The notes under the pieces are model-generated. The model was given only the letters and a program-made list of their open reading frames with translations, ran no database searches and had not been told where the DNA came from. The translations under genes and the position numbers were made by a program. Shown in pieces: positions 48,441-62,000 of a DNA stretch of 64,000 bases (positions are counted from its first letter, which is position 1; the number at the start of each line of letters is the position of its first letter). The DNA comes from Cymbidium sinense (taxonomy: Eukaryota > Streptophyta > Magnoliopsida > Asparagales > Orchidaceae). The stretch is from NCBI GenBank assembly GCA_021442155.1, contig CM038218.1, positions 60,540,268 through 60,604,267 of the forward strand, given 5' to 3'.

Positions 48441-49290
48441 CTTACTTGTGGGCTACAGGAGATAATCAGCATCTCTTCATAACTCCATCAAAATAGTCTT
48501 TAAACTTATCAATAGCTAACTAAGTCATTGGTTTCTTCTTCATTCGATGTGGCGATGTATGTGGTGGATTTTCTTCATTTGAGGTTGATTTCTTTAAGCT
48601 TGTCTATTGTTGAATGAATCTCCTCTTCAAATTTTGGTGCCTCTTTGATTTGGAGATCATCGGATCATCGAGGTTAAACACACATTCTCATAAGAGTTGG
48701 TATTGTGTGAAAAAGACTCAAATGATATAACAAGCGTAATCATCATCATTGACCAAACCGAATCTAGTCTTATTCTTGATTGTGCTTCCCACTTTATATT
48801 ATTCTATAGCTTTTTCAAAGTACTATGCTTGGACCATGTGACCATGACCAAACCTTTAGATTATGAACACAAGGCGAGTAAAAATCAAGCAATAATTCCA
48901 TTAATTCTTTAAATGTATCCTCCTCAAGTTCTACATCAACTTCAAGACTTGAGGATGATCCCAAAAAGAATCTCTTCAGCTTCATGTCACTAGAAGACTT
49001 AGGGACTTCCTTAACTACTAAACCTTTAACTTTTTGAGATGTAAGTGAGGTTAGAGCTAAGGTTCCCCTCTAATAGTTTCACATAAACTTTGAATACTTT
49101 GCTTTGGAGGCTGGTCTTCATCATTTGATCAAAAGTCACCTCAATGGAACCGAGAGGGTTGGATGATAATCATAATCACATTAGACTCATCCTCAAACTA
49201 GATTCCAAGTCTATGAATAGTAGGTACTATGAATTGGAACATGACCTGTTGGTTGATGGACAACTAGGGGTCTCCACCCTAGAACTACCT
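48441..49290 (-). pseudogene. Element B protease-RT linker, degraded
   Basis: This is the homologue of 20565-21487 in element 1. Shared traces are LTSQKVKGLVVKEVPKSSSD near 49080-48985 and the LEDEL-like acidic segment near 48950. Only short, stop-broken frames remain. The plus-strand frames at 48697-48912 and 49144-49350 are shadows. No catalytic domain is recognised. Confidence 0.5.
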
Positions 49291-49593
49291 CTATTTTACC
49301 TCTGCACTTGGTGGAGGTTGAGCCATCCACATGTCCATATGATGGAATGAATGGGTGGAATGTGTGATATCATCTAATTCTTCTTCAATTCCCCTTTCTT
49401 GTTCACTTGAATTTTCATTTTTCTTTTCTTTTTTGTTTTCTTTTTCTTCATTTTCTTTTTCTTTTGCTTTTGCATTTGAATTTTGTCCAAGTTCATAAGA
49501 AAGGGTGTTTTGAGGAAGATAGTAGGTCGCATCTTCATAAATCTCAACCTCTCTAACTGAAAATGACTTTTCATCTCCATTGACGGTATTCAA
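49291..49593 (-). pseudogene. Element B post-protease linker with K/E-rich tract
   Basis: A 100-codon open stretch reads FSVREVEIYEDATYYLPQN and then a lysine/glutamate tract of about 30 residues. It ends with a proline-rich tail that includes HMDMWMAQPPPSAEVK. It is colinear with 20395-20680 in element 1, where HMGRMT*PPPGRG is the matching tail. The function is unknown. Conservation of VREVEIYEDA-YYLP in both elements, while flanks decay, shows it was once coding. Confidence 0.65.
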
Positions 49594-50285
49594 TCCATCT
49601 TTTTGAACTTGATGCGATGGAGGAGGATGGAAAATTATCTTATTGATGTATCCAAGGCAAGAAAAGTAGTGAATGAAGTATTCAAATCAATGATGCAAAA
49701 CTTGTCTTCAATCTTTCGGTCAATTATCTCCAAAGGTAACACTATGGAACCTAAAGCCCGCTCACTTTGTTCGTTGAATCCTCTCAACATCATCCGTTCT
49801 CCTCAAAGTGTGGAGATGTCAATCCCTAAATAAGCAAGGGTCTTTAGACTCATGTTCATTAATGGATCAATGAGAACTCAGCTGAACTATCCATGTCATG
49901 TGTGTAGAGGGTTGTGCTCCAAGTCCCTAGAAGGTCTTCATCTGAAGGTGATCCCTTGAGCTTCTTTTGTATAATGTGCCTCCTCCTAGGCCAAGCTAAG
50001 CATATTTAGATCAAAGCCTTGATTAATGACTCTCATCTCTTTGGATAAGATAAAGGCATCATGCTTAGCTTAGATAACTTTCTTAGATGAGAGGACATTG
50101 TAGTCCACCTTGCTGGTCCTCCACATATCCGGTGGGCATCTTGGAGGGCTTCTTGATCTACCAATGACTTATTTCCCTATCTTGAGGTGCTGCCCAGGAG
50201 GTAGAACCTTTTCCACTATGGAGGTTGACTTTGGTGATCTCTTGTGGGAAGAAGGTTCTACACGCATCACTCACTATAACTTCTC
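49594..50285 (-). pseudogene. Element B aspartic protease region (broken)
   Basis: The minus strand has EHNPLYTHDMD, then VLIDPLMNMSLKTLAYLGIDIS (about 49900-49820), then MMLRGFNEQSERALGSIVLP (about 49800-49735). This matches the element 1 protease segment. The VLID aspartate is kept, but the residues after it are altered by a small deletion. Upstream, the part to 50285 is the leading segment of the domain with stops. No active enzyme is possible. Confidence 0.6.
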
Positions 50286-51060
50286 CTATGGGACCCTCAA
50301 AATTATATGATTCAAGTCTATCTCAAGAGGTGAACCCATAGTATTGAGTAGAAAAGTCTGAATCAGAGGAAGATCAAAATTGTTATTATTATTTTGACTT
50401 GAAGAGTTATCATTAGGAATAGAAGTAGACAACCCTTTAAAAGTGATGCAGATATAATTCAAATTAGCTTTATTCTTTAGTTTCTTAAATTTATTTGGAG
50501 GAACAAAGTAGAAATCAAGTGAAGTGAGTGGGGTAAGAGATTTGATGCCCTTATCTGCCAATACAAGAGTTCTACTAGTAGAAGAAGAAGAACTAGGTGA
50601 GGATGATGTGATGGTGCAAGTGGTGGTGGAGGCTAGACTGGGTTGGTTGTGTTACTAGGCTATCTGAGCACACTATTCTCTTCTTTGAGCTCCCCTTTCC
50701 TTGAGTTGGCAGCAACTTGCAAACCTTCCTTGATGTTGGAGGTTTGAGACTCAGCACCTGAAAGTTTTTGATCTTAGATGATCTTTTAGAGGTTTGGATA
50801 AATAAATATCCCAACCTTTTGGTTTTGGAAGGATCACATGTATCCCCAAGGATTACCTAATAGAATTGGATGGTTGTTCCACAAGGTATTCCTTTGGGAT
50901 AACTACACCAGTCTTGAAGCTATGTTCAAGCTAGTCCTTGAATGTGAAGCAATCCTCCAAAAATGTAGCATACGTGGTAGGGGTAAAAGTTGGATCATGA
51001 CTTTTGCCTACTTTGTCTCTCAGGCTCTAAAATCGCTTTAAGAGATTCTTAAAGATTTTC
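50286..51060 (-). pseudogene. gag: Element B gag C-terminal and gag-protease linker
   Basis: Open pieces on the minus strand are 50814-50593 and 50561-50286. The second reads KGIKSLTPLTSLDFYFVPPN and NNNNNFDLPLIQTFLLN, matching the element 1 linker from LLDFYFVF to the asparagine-rich middle. The KREVMKIF-like segment before LPEP in element 1 corresponds to about 51080-51030 here. The VNLRSGK motif is not intact. Frame breaks are numerous. Confidence 0.6.
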
Positions 51061-51900
51061 ATTACCTCCCTCTTAAATGAATAAGGTTTGTTAAACTTAT
51101 CTAAAGAGTAGGTGGACCATACTGGCGGTATGTGTGTCACTGTGGTATATAGGAGTGGTGGTTTGGAGGCTGCTATGGAGGCTGGTAGGGCTGCCTCGGT
51201 GGTGGTAAAGGAGGTGGAAGTGAAGGCTGTTGAGGTCGTGGTCTCTCAGAATGATCTCTTGCTGGTGTCTTCCCCTTATCTATCACTGTCACTACTCTCA
51301 GCTTCTTCTCATAGACCTTCTATAGCTTTGCTTTGGGCAACTGGTCTTGAAAAGGCAACCGTTTGGCCTCTCCTTATAGTAGCTGTCTTGTTGTTTAGCT
51401 TCTCAAATGTTTTGATAGTGAAGCTTAAGCATGAGACCGCCATGGCGATATTCTTAGAAGAATCTCAATGGCATGCTACGACAATGCTCAGATTTCATAC
51501 TGTTACACATCGAGAGAATATAAACAAGTGGACTCATCAGGGTGTTGTTGTGCTACAACGAGATCACCTACAGTAACCCTTTGTTGAGCTCCAGCAAACC
51601 TCTTGATAAAGAGTTTCTCCAACTCTGCAAATGTCTTTAGTGAACTGTTGGGTAGTTCAGCATACCAAACAAAAGAAATCCATGCTAGGCTACTAACGAA
51701 GAGGTGGAATAGTAAAGCATCAGCTGCAACCGACATTGCAAAAACTAGTCCTGAAGTGTGCGATATGCTAGTTTGGGTTTCCACTGCCATCAAAGATTTT
51801 GAAGGGTGGTGGCATGAAACCCTTGGGATATTGGATTGCATCGAATTCCTTCAGGTAGGGTCTACCCTTTGGAACTGATGATCCTCCCCAGGCTTAAGCC
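51061..51900 (-). pseudogene. gag: Element B gag core (Retrotrans_gag-like domain), broken
   Basis: The minus strand reads KEFDAIQYPKGFMPPPFKIFDG, then NPN, a TAG stop and HIAHF around 51858-51770. Element 1 has NPQQHIAHF at the same place. The frame shifts, and WYAELPNSSLKTFAELEKL and FIKRFAG follow (51690-51590), then QQRVTVGDL to 51503. This is the capsid-like gag segment. The stop is explained by CAG to TAG. The plus-strand frames at 51112-51576 and 51603-51878 are shadows of this domain and of the P/Q-rich region. Confidence 0.8.
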
Positions 51901-53751
51901 AATGCTTCCTTCACTTGTTGCTCAACCATAGATCTGATATCTTTTTATTGTATGGAGGTAATTCCACTACCTTCTTATACATGCTAGTGCTACCTTGCTT
52001 AACGAGAGGTAAGTCTTGGCTGGGTCCAAGACATGCACTAACTCCGGCTGATTAATGTTGGTGTGGATGAACTTTTATTTCAAGTACCAAACTATCGCTA
52101 ACAAGTCCTCAAGCTGCCCACCATCTTATCTATCTACTCATCTTTCTGCTTTCATTGATATCAGAGGTGTTGAGCTGATTGGGTTGTATTCTACTGATCA
52201 ACCTCATCACCTTCCATGGTCTCACCGCTTCGAGGAGAGATCCCCGTATCTACCATCACTCTGAAGTCTCCCAACAAATCATCTTCATTGAGATCAAAGC
52301 TAATCTTCTCCTCATCTGACCAATCATATCCCAGAATCTCCTTCTGTACAAGATAATGTGCTACTATCTTCTCGAGAGAATGATCAATCTAAATAAGAAT
52401 AAATGATTTTGACTGACTGGTGTGATCACTGTCATGCATTGAGAGGCACCGAACCTCTCCTGCTCCTGGAGAGTCAATCCTATGAGGAATGTACTCACTA
52501 TAATAGACACACTCCTGATTATCACTAACTATGAAAGGGGTGACATTCCTAGGAGGTTCCACTATTATTGGTGCAGCTGGGCTATCATCTCGCCTCAATA
52601 GCTACCATCTCCATGTCCCTCCAAAGTGGAGTTGATGAAGGGATGACCACTATGCTTTGGGGTCACCATTCTCCACACCACCACTAGGGTAAGGTCAAGC
52701 AAGAGAGCTCGCCTCGCCATAATAGGTGGTGAGATGGAATAGATCTCTCCATAGGATCACCAACGGGTACGCTTCTCCCTGATATGGCCTTCATGGCCTA
52801 TGGGAACCGAGATGTTATGACTTGAACCGGTGATGGTGACGGGGTAGAGTGGTGGAGACACCACCGACTCTCTATGAATAGAATTGTCCTTGAGATGACC
52901 GGTCCCAGTAGGATGTTATCTATGGTCGGGCAGCCATGAGAAAATCGATGAGTGCGTAAGCTACCGACGCGACTAACCTCGCCTCTCTATGGTGATATAA
53001 ATAGATGCATGGGCCTCTCTGGCCGTCTCTTATCACAGGTGTTTCCCCACGCTATGAGGGATGATGGATCTCAAATCAAACTCGAACGCCCAGAAGCTGC
53101 CAACCCGCTCAAGATCGATCGGAGGTCGCATACCACCTCCTACTGAAAATCGAGGGTGATGCTAAACCACTGGTGGAGGTGAAGTACGAATGTTGACCTA
53201 GAGAGAGGATGAAACTGGTTCGCTTTAACCAGTGGGTGATCAAAGTAGGTACCTCTTCTACTACTGACCGCATAATGGCCTCCATCTCCTTGGAAATCCT
53301 AGTATGATACCACTTGATCATGTGATTTTTTATTTCTCCTTTGTGTTAGGGTAGGATGAGTAGAGTAAGAACTAGACCCAACCTCAAAGTAGGGAGGCAA
53401 TCTCTAGAATCGGGAGCCTACCCTGAGGTGCCAAAGAGTGGGTGTTGACTTACTAAGGCAAAGACAGAAACCATGGGGCACGCAGTAATCACTTGTCACC
53501 AAGATGGTGGGACTACCACTGCTTTCCTCTTTAATGAAGAGATGCCAAAATTCAAAGGGTCGATCTGATGACCGCTCCTGCCGCACCCTATCGACAGTGA
53601 GGGGAGTGTCCTCACATGTGATCCTCACTCCCTCAAATCCCCTGCCAAAATGGATAAGGTGGGTATGATCCACTCGGGGGAAATTGGCCTAATCCAAAGC
53701 CAAGTCCATGCCATGAGGGAAAGTGAACACAAACTTCTGTGAGCCTGCCAT
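51901..53751 (-). pseudogene. gag: Element B gag N-terminal and variable part (broken)
   Basis: The start ATG at 53751 opens MAGSQKFVFTFPHGMDLALD, then a TAG stop at 53691-53689, then ANFPRVDHTHLIHFGRGFEGVRITCEDTPL (53673-53404 open). Alignment with element 1 at 15963-16138 fixes the start and shows that the stop replaced CAG in LDQA. Further left, 52598-52389 is open and carries GEVRCLSMHDS, matching GSVRCIS of element 1. The region between (53400-52600) has only short broken frames. Confidence 0.7.
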
Positions 53752-53779
53752 TTCAAATCAAATGCAAAAATTGAAAGAT

Positions 53780-55860
53780 TGGACTGATGCTGAGAATCTG
53801 CAATATAAGAAATGAGCTTGAATCAGATTTCTATTTTTTGTTGATTTCTGAATTTGAATTTAAAATTTGAATCCACATCCAACATCTTGGAAGTGTTAAG
53901 TGGGGTTCAAAATGGATTTAAGAATATTTAGAAATTTGATTGGAAAGAGGAATTTTGAGTATGAATCCAATTTCAACAAATTTGGGTATGATGAAATGGA
54001 TTCAAATATTTTTTTAGAAGGATGCTTCCATAGGTTCATGTTTGAAATTACATTTTTTTTATTTTGAGGACCCTTTCCTTTAACAAATTTGGGTATGCTA
54101 AAGTAAGGGTCAACTGGTTTTGCTTTTGATTTGAAATTTTACTTAGAAAATTTGGGTATGCTAAGTGAAGTGTTTGAAAATAATTATTTCTTTTTGTGAA
54201 TTATTGTTGATTTTGAAAATTGGAATTCCCACTTAGCAAATTTAGGTATGCTGAGTGAAGAATCCAAGTGTATTTTTTAAAGATTTTTGAAAATAGGATT
54301 CTTAGCAAATTTTAGTATGCTAAGAATATCCTAAAGTGTTTCATTTGTTTTGGATATTTTGATTTTTGTAAAAGTAGGGTCCTTAGCAAATTTGAGAATG
54401 CTAAGGAAATCCTAATGTGTTTCCTTGTGGTTTTAATTTATTTTTGATTGAAAGTGGAGACTTTACTTTAGCAAATATGGTATGCTAAAGATGAAGTTCC
54501 ACTTAATTTTATGAAATGGAAATTTCACTTAGCAAATTTGAGTATGCTAAATGAAATTCCAAAAGATGTGTCAAAATTTTGTGTTTTGGTTTTGTTTTGA
54601 AAATGAAACTTCTTAGCAAATTTGGTATGCTAAAGAATGAAGTTCCAAAAGTGCTTAAAAATTTTTTGGTTTTGAATTTGGAGACTTCACTTAGCAAATT
54701 TGAGTATGCTAAATGAAGTTCTAGATGTATTTGAAAATTTTTTATTTTGAATTTAGAGACTTCACTTAGCAAATTTGAGTATGCTAAATGAAGTTCCAAA
54801 TATTTTTGAAAACTTTTTATTTTGAATTTGGAGACTTCACTTAGCAAATTTGAGTTTGGAGACTTTACTTAGCAAATTTGAGTATGCTAAATGAAGTTCC
54901 AAATGTGTTTGAAAGTTTTTGATTTTGAATTTGGAGACATCACTTAGCAAATTTGAGTATGCTAAATGAAGTTCTACATGTACTTGAAAATTTTAGGTTT
55001 TGAATTTGAAGACTTCACTTAGCAAATTTGAATATGCTAAATGAAGTTCCAAATGTGTTTAAAAATTTTTGGTTTTGAATTTGGAGACTTCACTTAGTAA
55101 ATTTCAGTATGTTAAATGAAGTTCCAAATGTGTTTTAAATTTTGAAAATATGATTGTTAAGTTTTGATTTTCGAAAAGAAGATTTCCATTCAACAACTTT
55201 GGGTATGAAGGAATGGAAGTCAATTTTATTTTTGCAAATGTGAAAATTTCATTTTGTGTGTGATTATTGCTTTTGAAAAGGGAATTCCAACATAATCATA
55301 TATGGGATATGTTTAAGTGGGATTTTCAAATGATATTATTTTTATTTGGAAATGAAATCTTCATTTAATAAACTTGGGTATATTGAATGGAGATGTTCAT
55401 ATGTGCTTTTAAAAAATTTAGTCTTGTTTGAAAATGAAACTTCCATTCAATAGGTGTGAGTGCATTGAATGGAAAGGTTCATGTGTGCTTTTGAAAGTTT
55501 TATTGTTGATTTTGACTTTTGGAAAGATGATTGTTCATTTTATTTTGCAAATGAAATCTTCATCAAAATGAATTTAGGGAAGATGTTCATTTATGCTTTT
55601 GGAAAAGATTGTTAGTTTTAATTTTGGAGATTCCTACATGTAACAATTATGAGAAATGTTAGATGAGGGTGATTTAAGAAAATTTTGTGGAAAATATTTT
55701 ATTATGTGCATTTTTTTAAAGACTGCTTTTTGAAAAGCAAAAAATTTTTATGAAAATTTATTTTGTCTTTATTATTTTTGAATGAACCTTTCCTTATCAT
55801 AAAAATGATAAGGTGGAAGACTTTAAATGTTTTCTTTTCATTTAGATCTTTTTATTTTTA
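53780..55860 (-). repeat. Repetitive leader of element B with hairpin-forming tandem units
   Basis: About 20 units of about 75 bp run through this stretch, clearest at 54480-55140. Each contains cacttagcaaatttgagtatg followed by ctaaatgaag, so CACTTAGCA and TGCTAAATG can pair across a short loop (one G-T wobble). The array lies between the PBS and gag, like the element 1 array at 14230-15640, and is its diverged homologue. The 112-codon minus frame at 54847-54509 is only a translation of the repeat, as its repeated LLSEVSKFK shows. Confidence 0.85.
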
Positions 55861-56060
55861 CCCATTGGAGAACCCAACGAGGGTTTTTAGACCAACATGG
55901 GGTGAGGCCCTAAAACCTAAATGTTGGCTAACTTAACTTAAGGATGAAATAAGCTAAGTGCCAACGAAAATAAAGATAGTCTCGGATTCATACCAAAGTA
56001 CAAACCCACTATCGATACTCAAAGACAATGATCATTTACCAAATATGGAGAGAGGAATCA
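55861..56060 (-). other. Unique leader of element B next to the PBS
   Basis: This stretch is colinear in reverse with 13774-13960 of element 1. Shared landmarks include the sense strings gggttctccaatgg (element B) and gggttccccaataagtg (element 1). It joins the PBS to the tandem-repeat leader. No open frame is shared with element 1. The small plus frame at 55958-56161 is fortuitous. Confidence 0.6.
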
Positions 56061-56078
56061 TCCCCAATGGAGTCACCA
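56061..56078 (-). other. Primer binding site of element B
   Basis: The minus strand reads TGGTGACTCCATTGGGGA, ten bases after the ACCA end of LTR3. It differs from the TGGCGACTCC form of element 1 by a CpG-type C to T change near its start, and matches better at its distal part (TTGGGGA). It marks the junction of 5' LTR and leader and fixes element B as a minus-strand element. Confidence 0.7.
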
Positions 56079-56088
56079 AAAAAATATG

Positions 56089-59000
56089 TGGTAAAAATTT
56101 TCATCAATTTTCTTTTAGAAGAATAAGATATATACTTCCATCTTCACCCTACATAGGATAAAATGAGGAGGAAAGTATACATCTCTTTCTTTTTATACAA
56201 TTTGACACCACATATATCCGCAAATGTTCTTATTGAGGGTGATCGGGTGCAACATTAAGGAGAGGTGTACTATCTTGAAAGATAGAAGTGTTAATCAACT
56301 CAATAAGGACTCCTAAGGACAATGTATTTGCATGTGTACCAAAGATTCTTCCCCTACTTTACATAGAAAAGTAAAGTAGGGTTTATTTTAAATCGGGTTT
56401 GTTAAGTTCCCTATAAGGCAAGCCCCCATAATTAATTACATCCTAAAGAATGAGATCCCTTAGAAATACTCTCGATTAAGGTAAATGATCGTTGTCTCCA
56501 AAAGATTTCAATAGGTAGGACTATCAATCGATTAGTTATTTTGGAAAATAAAATGGGATTGATCAAGGAGAGGGAGTTATTATCAAGCCAAAGGAAGATA
56601 AGTAGAGATACCGATTTACATTTTTTAAGTGATTTAATCATTTTGAGTTGAATTTTTTCATTTAGGGCTTATAATTCCACAACACAAGATTATAGAAATG
56701 CTTAAGAGGTGAGGATTTATGCTTATGGCCCACGAAGGGGGGAAGCAACCTCAGAACCTAAATCTAGGGAGTTTTGGCGAGGGTAAAAAATACAACCTAA
56801 ATTTAAGGCAAATGGGTATTTGGTTTACCTCCACAAGAGAGGACAAACCACCCGATTGTTTGGACTAACAACCATATTGGGGTGGCCGCCAACTAACTCC
56901 TCCTATGGTTTTAAATTCATGTAGGCAAGTCATATTCTTTATGCAAGATAGCTAGGCTGTTATTTATTTAGAAAGAAACTAAGTCCTTAAACTCACTCCC
57001 TAAAGAGACTAGATCATGTAAGGGTATGATTCAAATGGCCTAAATCTAATGCAATTCAAATTTCATTTTTATTTTCATTTTTGGACAATTATTTTGACTC
57101 AGGCTAATAGGATTCATATGCCTAATGCATGAGAAATGAGATTATTGGTCAAAATCAGCGAGAAGGGAGGAGGTGTGTTTCCACTATGACTCTCAAAGGT
57201 CAAGCCAAGTTTCTCTGGCAAAGGTGGAAGCCCTCAATCAAGAGTGAAAATGCATTTGTGCATGATGTTATAGAAGAAATACTCATCCAGCTAAAGGGTT
57301 GCTAATTCTTTTATCTTGATTTTAGCCTAAGCTTTAGGTGAGGTAATGAGTTCTTTATTTTTTATTTTAGATTATTAAATTTGGTAGAAGATTTATTTTT
57401 TCCTAAGAGCTTAATCTGCATCTGGGCCATACATCAAGCAAGGAAGAAATTAGGAAAAAGATGACATCTTAATGCACAAGCTAAACAAATCATCAATCAA
57501 TTTATAAAGCTAACGCAAAAGAATAAGTGACCATTTGTGGTACACCGCCAAAACAAATTGGGTAGCTCTACCCTTATACAACCCAGATTACAAATGAATT
57601 AAGTACAATTAAGCAAAGAATTCATTGTTATGGGGGTCTTCAAGGTTCATTTCTTCATTCTTCTTTTCTTCTTTCTTCTTCTTTTCTTCTTTCTTCTTTG
57701 GTTCCTTCTTTTGGATGGTTGTACGGTGGTTGCTCCAAAGGCTTCACATGATACATAAGATGAGATCTTATGACCAATGGTCATCATAGTCCCCAAAACA
57801 ATCATTCTAAAATCCTAATTGCAAAAATTACTTGAAAAGAAAAAATAAATCTAGCTAACACCTATAAAATAGAGATCAGCTGAATAAATCACATAAAATT
57901 CCAAGCATGTATATTGGACTTACCACCCCACACATGGGTGACTAAGTCCACTTGGCCTATTGGATTATGCTTAGGGGTATAAGAACCTGCACAACAAAAG
58001 CATTTATATTTTTATTTATTATTACGCCCCTCAAGCATAATCCCCTACAGAAGATAATGATTACACTAAATCGTCTTATTATTCATTCTACGTACATGCA
58101 CCCTAACATCCAGACTAAAATATATATAAAAAAAGTAAACATCAAACCATGCACCGCCCTAACCTAAAGCTAGAAGTGGTGACTTAGTCTAAAGTGTGTG
58201 CTTTTATGGTTTGTGTGGTATGCTAAGCCATGACTTTAAGTTAGAATTTTCTAAGTGTGAAGAATGTTCAACTTAGAGGAGGATTTTATTTAAGTGATTT
58301 AAATATTTTGGAGTTGATTTTATTTTATGTTTAGATTGGGTTCAAGTGAATCCTACAAGTAATTACTAAATTGTAAAGAGAGAGAAAGAGAAGAACTTCT
58401 CTTTCCTTCCCTAACCTAAGTAATTTCTAAGTGGATTCATATTTTAGTTTTATTTAGTAAATATTTTATTATGTGTTTTAATTAATCCTAAGTTTAGATA
58501 AACTCTAAACAAACCCATTCAAAAAGAATGGTATTTTAAGATTAAGCTAAATGATCTAAATTCACAAAACATACATCACTTCATTTCTTTCCCAACATGT
58601 TTAACATGCATATGAATGTGTCCTAAACACATCTATACATACAAAATGGAAATGTTTAGCACACTTTATCATGCATGCTAGGTAAGTTAAGAAAATTTGA
58701 ATGTTTATGATGCATGATTTGCATTAAATAGCAAAGGGGTTTCTTATCCAATTTTCACATGCACATATGAATATATGAAAGGCATAAGTGAGTACGATGC
58801 CATTGTTAACCAGGGGTGTAAGGTACAAGACTTACTTAAGGCTACTTAAAGCCTCACAACCCCCAGGTTGTCCAAACTAATATATCACTTTCCTTAAATA
58901 CAAGCATATGCACAAAAGATATAAATGAAAAAGAAAAAAAATGCAAGAGTTTGTGTTGGTATTTATTTTATTTTGATTTGTTTATGCAATTTATATATGT

Positions 59001-62000
59001 AAGTGTAGGTATCCTTCTTAAGTCATATCATAAAAATGAATATGATATGGAATTAGGCAAGTATTGTGTTCTTTTTAAATGAACTATATACTTTGCTAAA
59101 TCTTATTCAAAATTATACCAAAAGAGAGGGGAAGGAAAACTACACTAAGCATATCCTTATATTTTACTCACAATAGCTTATAAGTAAGATATAAGTAACA
59201 CACTTTTATTTTGATAATTGATTCATATATCTGAAAATAATTTGGTTTTAATAGTGATAATAGCCACTCATATTATTACTTTAGCCAAAACATGCAATTT
59301 GACATAAAGGAAATATTTTCATTTTAAATTTGATTTTTGAAAATCATGAATGTATGAAATCATATGACACACATATTTAGCATGTTGGAAAAGAACTAAA
59401 GTAATGAATGCATGTAAACACATTCACCTTAATTAATTCCTAAATGCAATCTTATGAAATAAGAAAGCTTAAAGTAAATCAAAGTTTGTTTAATGTGATT
59501 TTTGTTTGATTTTGAGTTTGATTTAATTTATAAAATGTGAGGTGAGTTTGCTATTCTAACCCATTCCCACATGTGTTTGATATTTTTGTTCAATTTTTAG
59601 ATGATTAGATTCATTTTATATTTTGATTAGGTTAAGGTATGAATTAAGCATGTTAATTACCCCTTACTTACACCACCTTAGCATAATTAATCAAATAATT
59701 ATGAGCCAATGAGATGACATAAAACAACACAAGGAATTCAAGTTTACAATGCACCTAGGAAGAAAAGGGCCTAATGCAATTTGGCTCATGATTAATGATT
59801 AATTAAGCAAAGGGGTTAAACTTAAGTAATTTCAAAACACCCCTCACACATATGAGTTGAATTTTGATTTCCTTAATTGTACTTAGACTCTTGAACACCT
59901 AAGTATCTACCCAAGAAAGATTAATTGAGTTCTAGAAAGTTTTTGAATTTTAAAAAATTAATTAATTGGATAGTTAGTGAATTAACCTTTAATTAAAGTA
60001 AGATTAAGGAATTAAAGGGGGTTTAAGGAATATCTTATGTGGAGTATCCCAAAATTATTTCTTAAACCTCACATTCACTTAATCAAAACTTAATTAGCTC
60101 AATCAAAGGGTTAAATCACTAATTATACCCTTAATTAATTCTAATTATATTAAGGAAGTAATTAAGGAATGAACTAGCAATTCCCCTAATTAATCCACCG
60201 AAAAATCCTAAGAAAATTAGGGGATGTAGAAGTCATCCCTCTTATTACACCCAAGAAGTTTGAGATTAATCAGTGGATTAATTATAGAGTAATTAACAAA
60301 TTAATATTCCCAATAAAATCCAAATTTAGAAAAAAGAACTATTCCAAAATTAATCAAAATTAATTTTAGAATATTCTATGTTCAATTATCTTTCTAATGT
60401 AATTTATTTCATAATTTTTTTATTTTTCTATGTTGAGATATGAATTTTAGAAGCTTACATGATTAATTAGGAACTAAATAAATCTCTAATCCTATTATTA
60501 ATCCATGGGTGCCACACATGCAGCTGACGCGGCAAGCGCTTTAGACACGTCGCCTCTTGATTTGCTATTTAAAATGTCACATCGTAGCACCGCATGGTGG
60601 CGAGCACTATGCGCTTTCTCCTCAGCCATCTAATCAAGGATCGAATGGCTGAGATTAAAGCCATGGATCAGAGGATTAAAAATGAATATAGCGTGCATTT
60701 TAATCTAGGTCGTCCATCCAAAATGCATAGATGGACAGTTAGAGATCCATCCCTATAAATGACTATGGAAAATGGACACCATCGATCTTCAAGGAGATGA
60801 TCTGAGCTCGATTGAGCTCGGATTGATCCCAAATTTTACCCACACCATCAACATGCATAGAAGATTACATCCAATGGACCAACACATAATGGGGTTAAGA
60901 TTTTCTTTACAAAGGACTAACACATAATGAAATTAAGCTCAGTTTAATGGCTAACCTCACCGGAGGTGATCAGCTTGATTTCCTTGGAGAAGCTTCGTCT
61001 GGTTGAGACGAAGCTTTACTGAGAGTTTGAGGCTTGGAAATTGAATGGATTCTTCTAGAGGCCAACTCCACCTTAGCTTGAGCTCAGCTTTGGTCTAGGG
61101 CACTCCTCCTCTTCCTTTGAAGCTTGGTAAACAATATGGGTGCACTCGACATAGTCCTCTGATGAAGCTTGAAGAAGGAATTTAGTGGATGTTGAGTGTG
61201 GAGAAAGTTGGAAATTCAATCGAGCTCCCCTATTTTCAAGTGGTGAAAAATTGAGAAATGAGAATTTCAATCTCCCTCTAGGAAGATTAGGATCACTTGC
61301 AAATGGCTCCTCTGACTTTCTAACACTCAATCGATAATAGCTCTCTGAAGATTCAAACGAATAAGGGGGAGTATATCTCCCCTTTTGGCAATTGGACGAC
61401 CGAGCATAGGCTTGCCATTTTGATCCAATTGCCTTGATTCAGTGGGTTTTTTGAGCTATTAGAGGTGCCATGTGATTCATTTTTGGCTAGGGAGTGGAAT
61501 GGTGAACTCCCCCATGTGCTTCAATTGATTGGGAAGAGGTTTTCCATGTGGCCATTTTCATCCACATGGTCGATTTGGCCATTAGGTTTGGCTGGCCCAA
61601 ATTCATTGGGTTGGGTGCACCTCCCTCCCTAGTGTTCACTTGATCTATTAAAAGAGTATCAAGTAAGTATGAAGAGGATTTGACCAAATTCTAAGTGGAA
61701 TTGGCCAAAATTTACTCTATGGCCTATGAGTAAAATCATCATTTAGCTAATTCTTGATGGATTTGGAGTTCATTTGGTATGGTTTGGGTCATGTTGACCC
61801 ATTTAGGTCAAAATGGGTCAACTTGTGTCAAGTTGACCAGTTGGCCAAATTGGGTCAAACTAAGGGTTGGGTCAAGTTCATATGACCATTTGAAATGTTT
61901 TTGTGGCTTTGGTTTGATTCAATTTGGTTTAGATTTGAATTTGGCTCATACGACTTCATTTAGGTCAAATGGGTCAAGTTGACTAGTTTGACCCATTTGA

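Noticed and set aside
51112..51576. 154-codon plus-strand open frame
   Set aside because: It is antisense to the P/Q-rich and core gag region of element B, whose minus-strand gag motifs are clear.
54509..54847. 112-codon minus-strand open frame with repeated LLSEVSKFK units
   Set aside because: It is a translation of the 75-bp hairpin tandem repeat in the element B leader. It has no start context and no homologous frame in the element 1 array.
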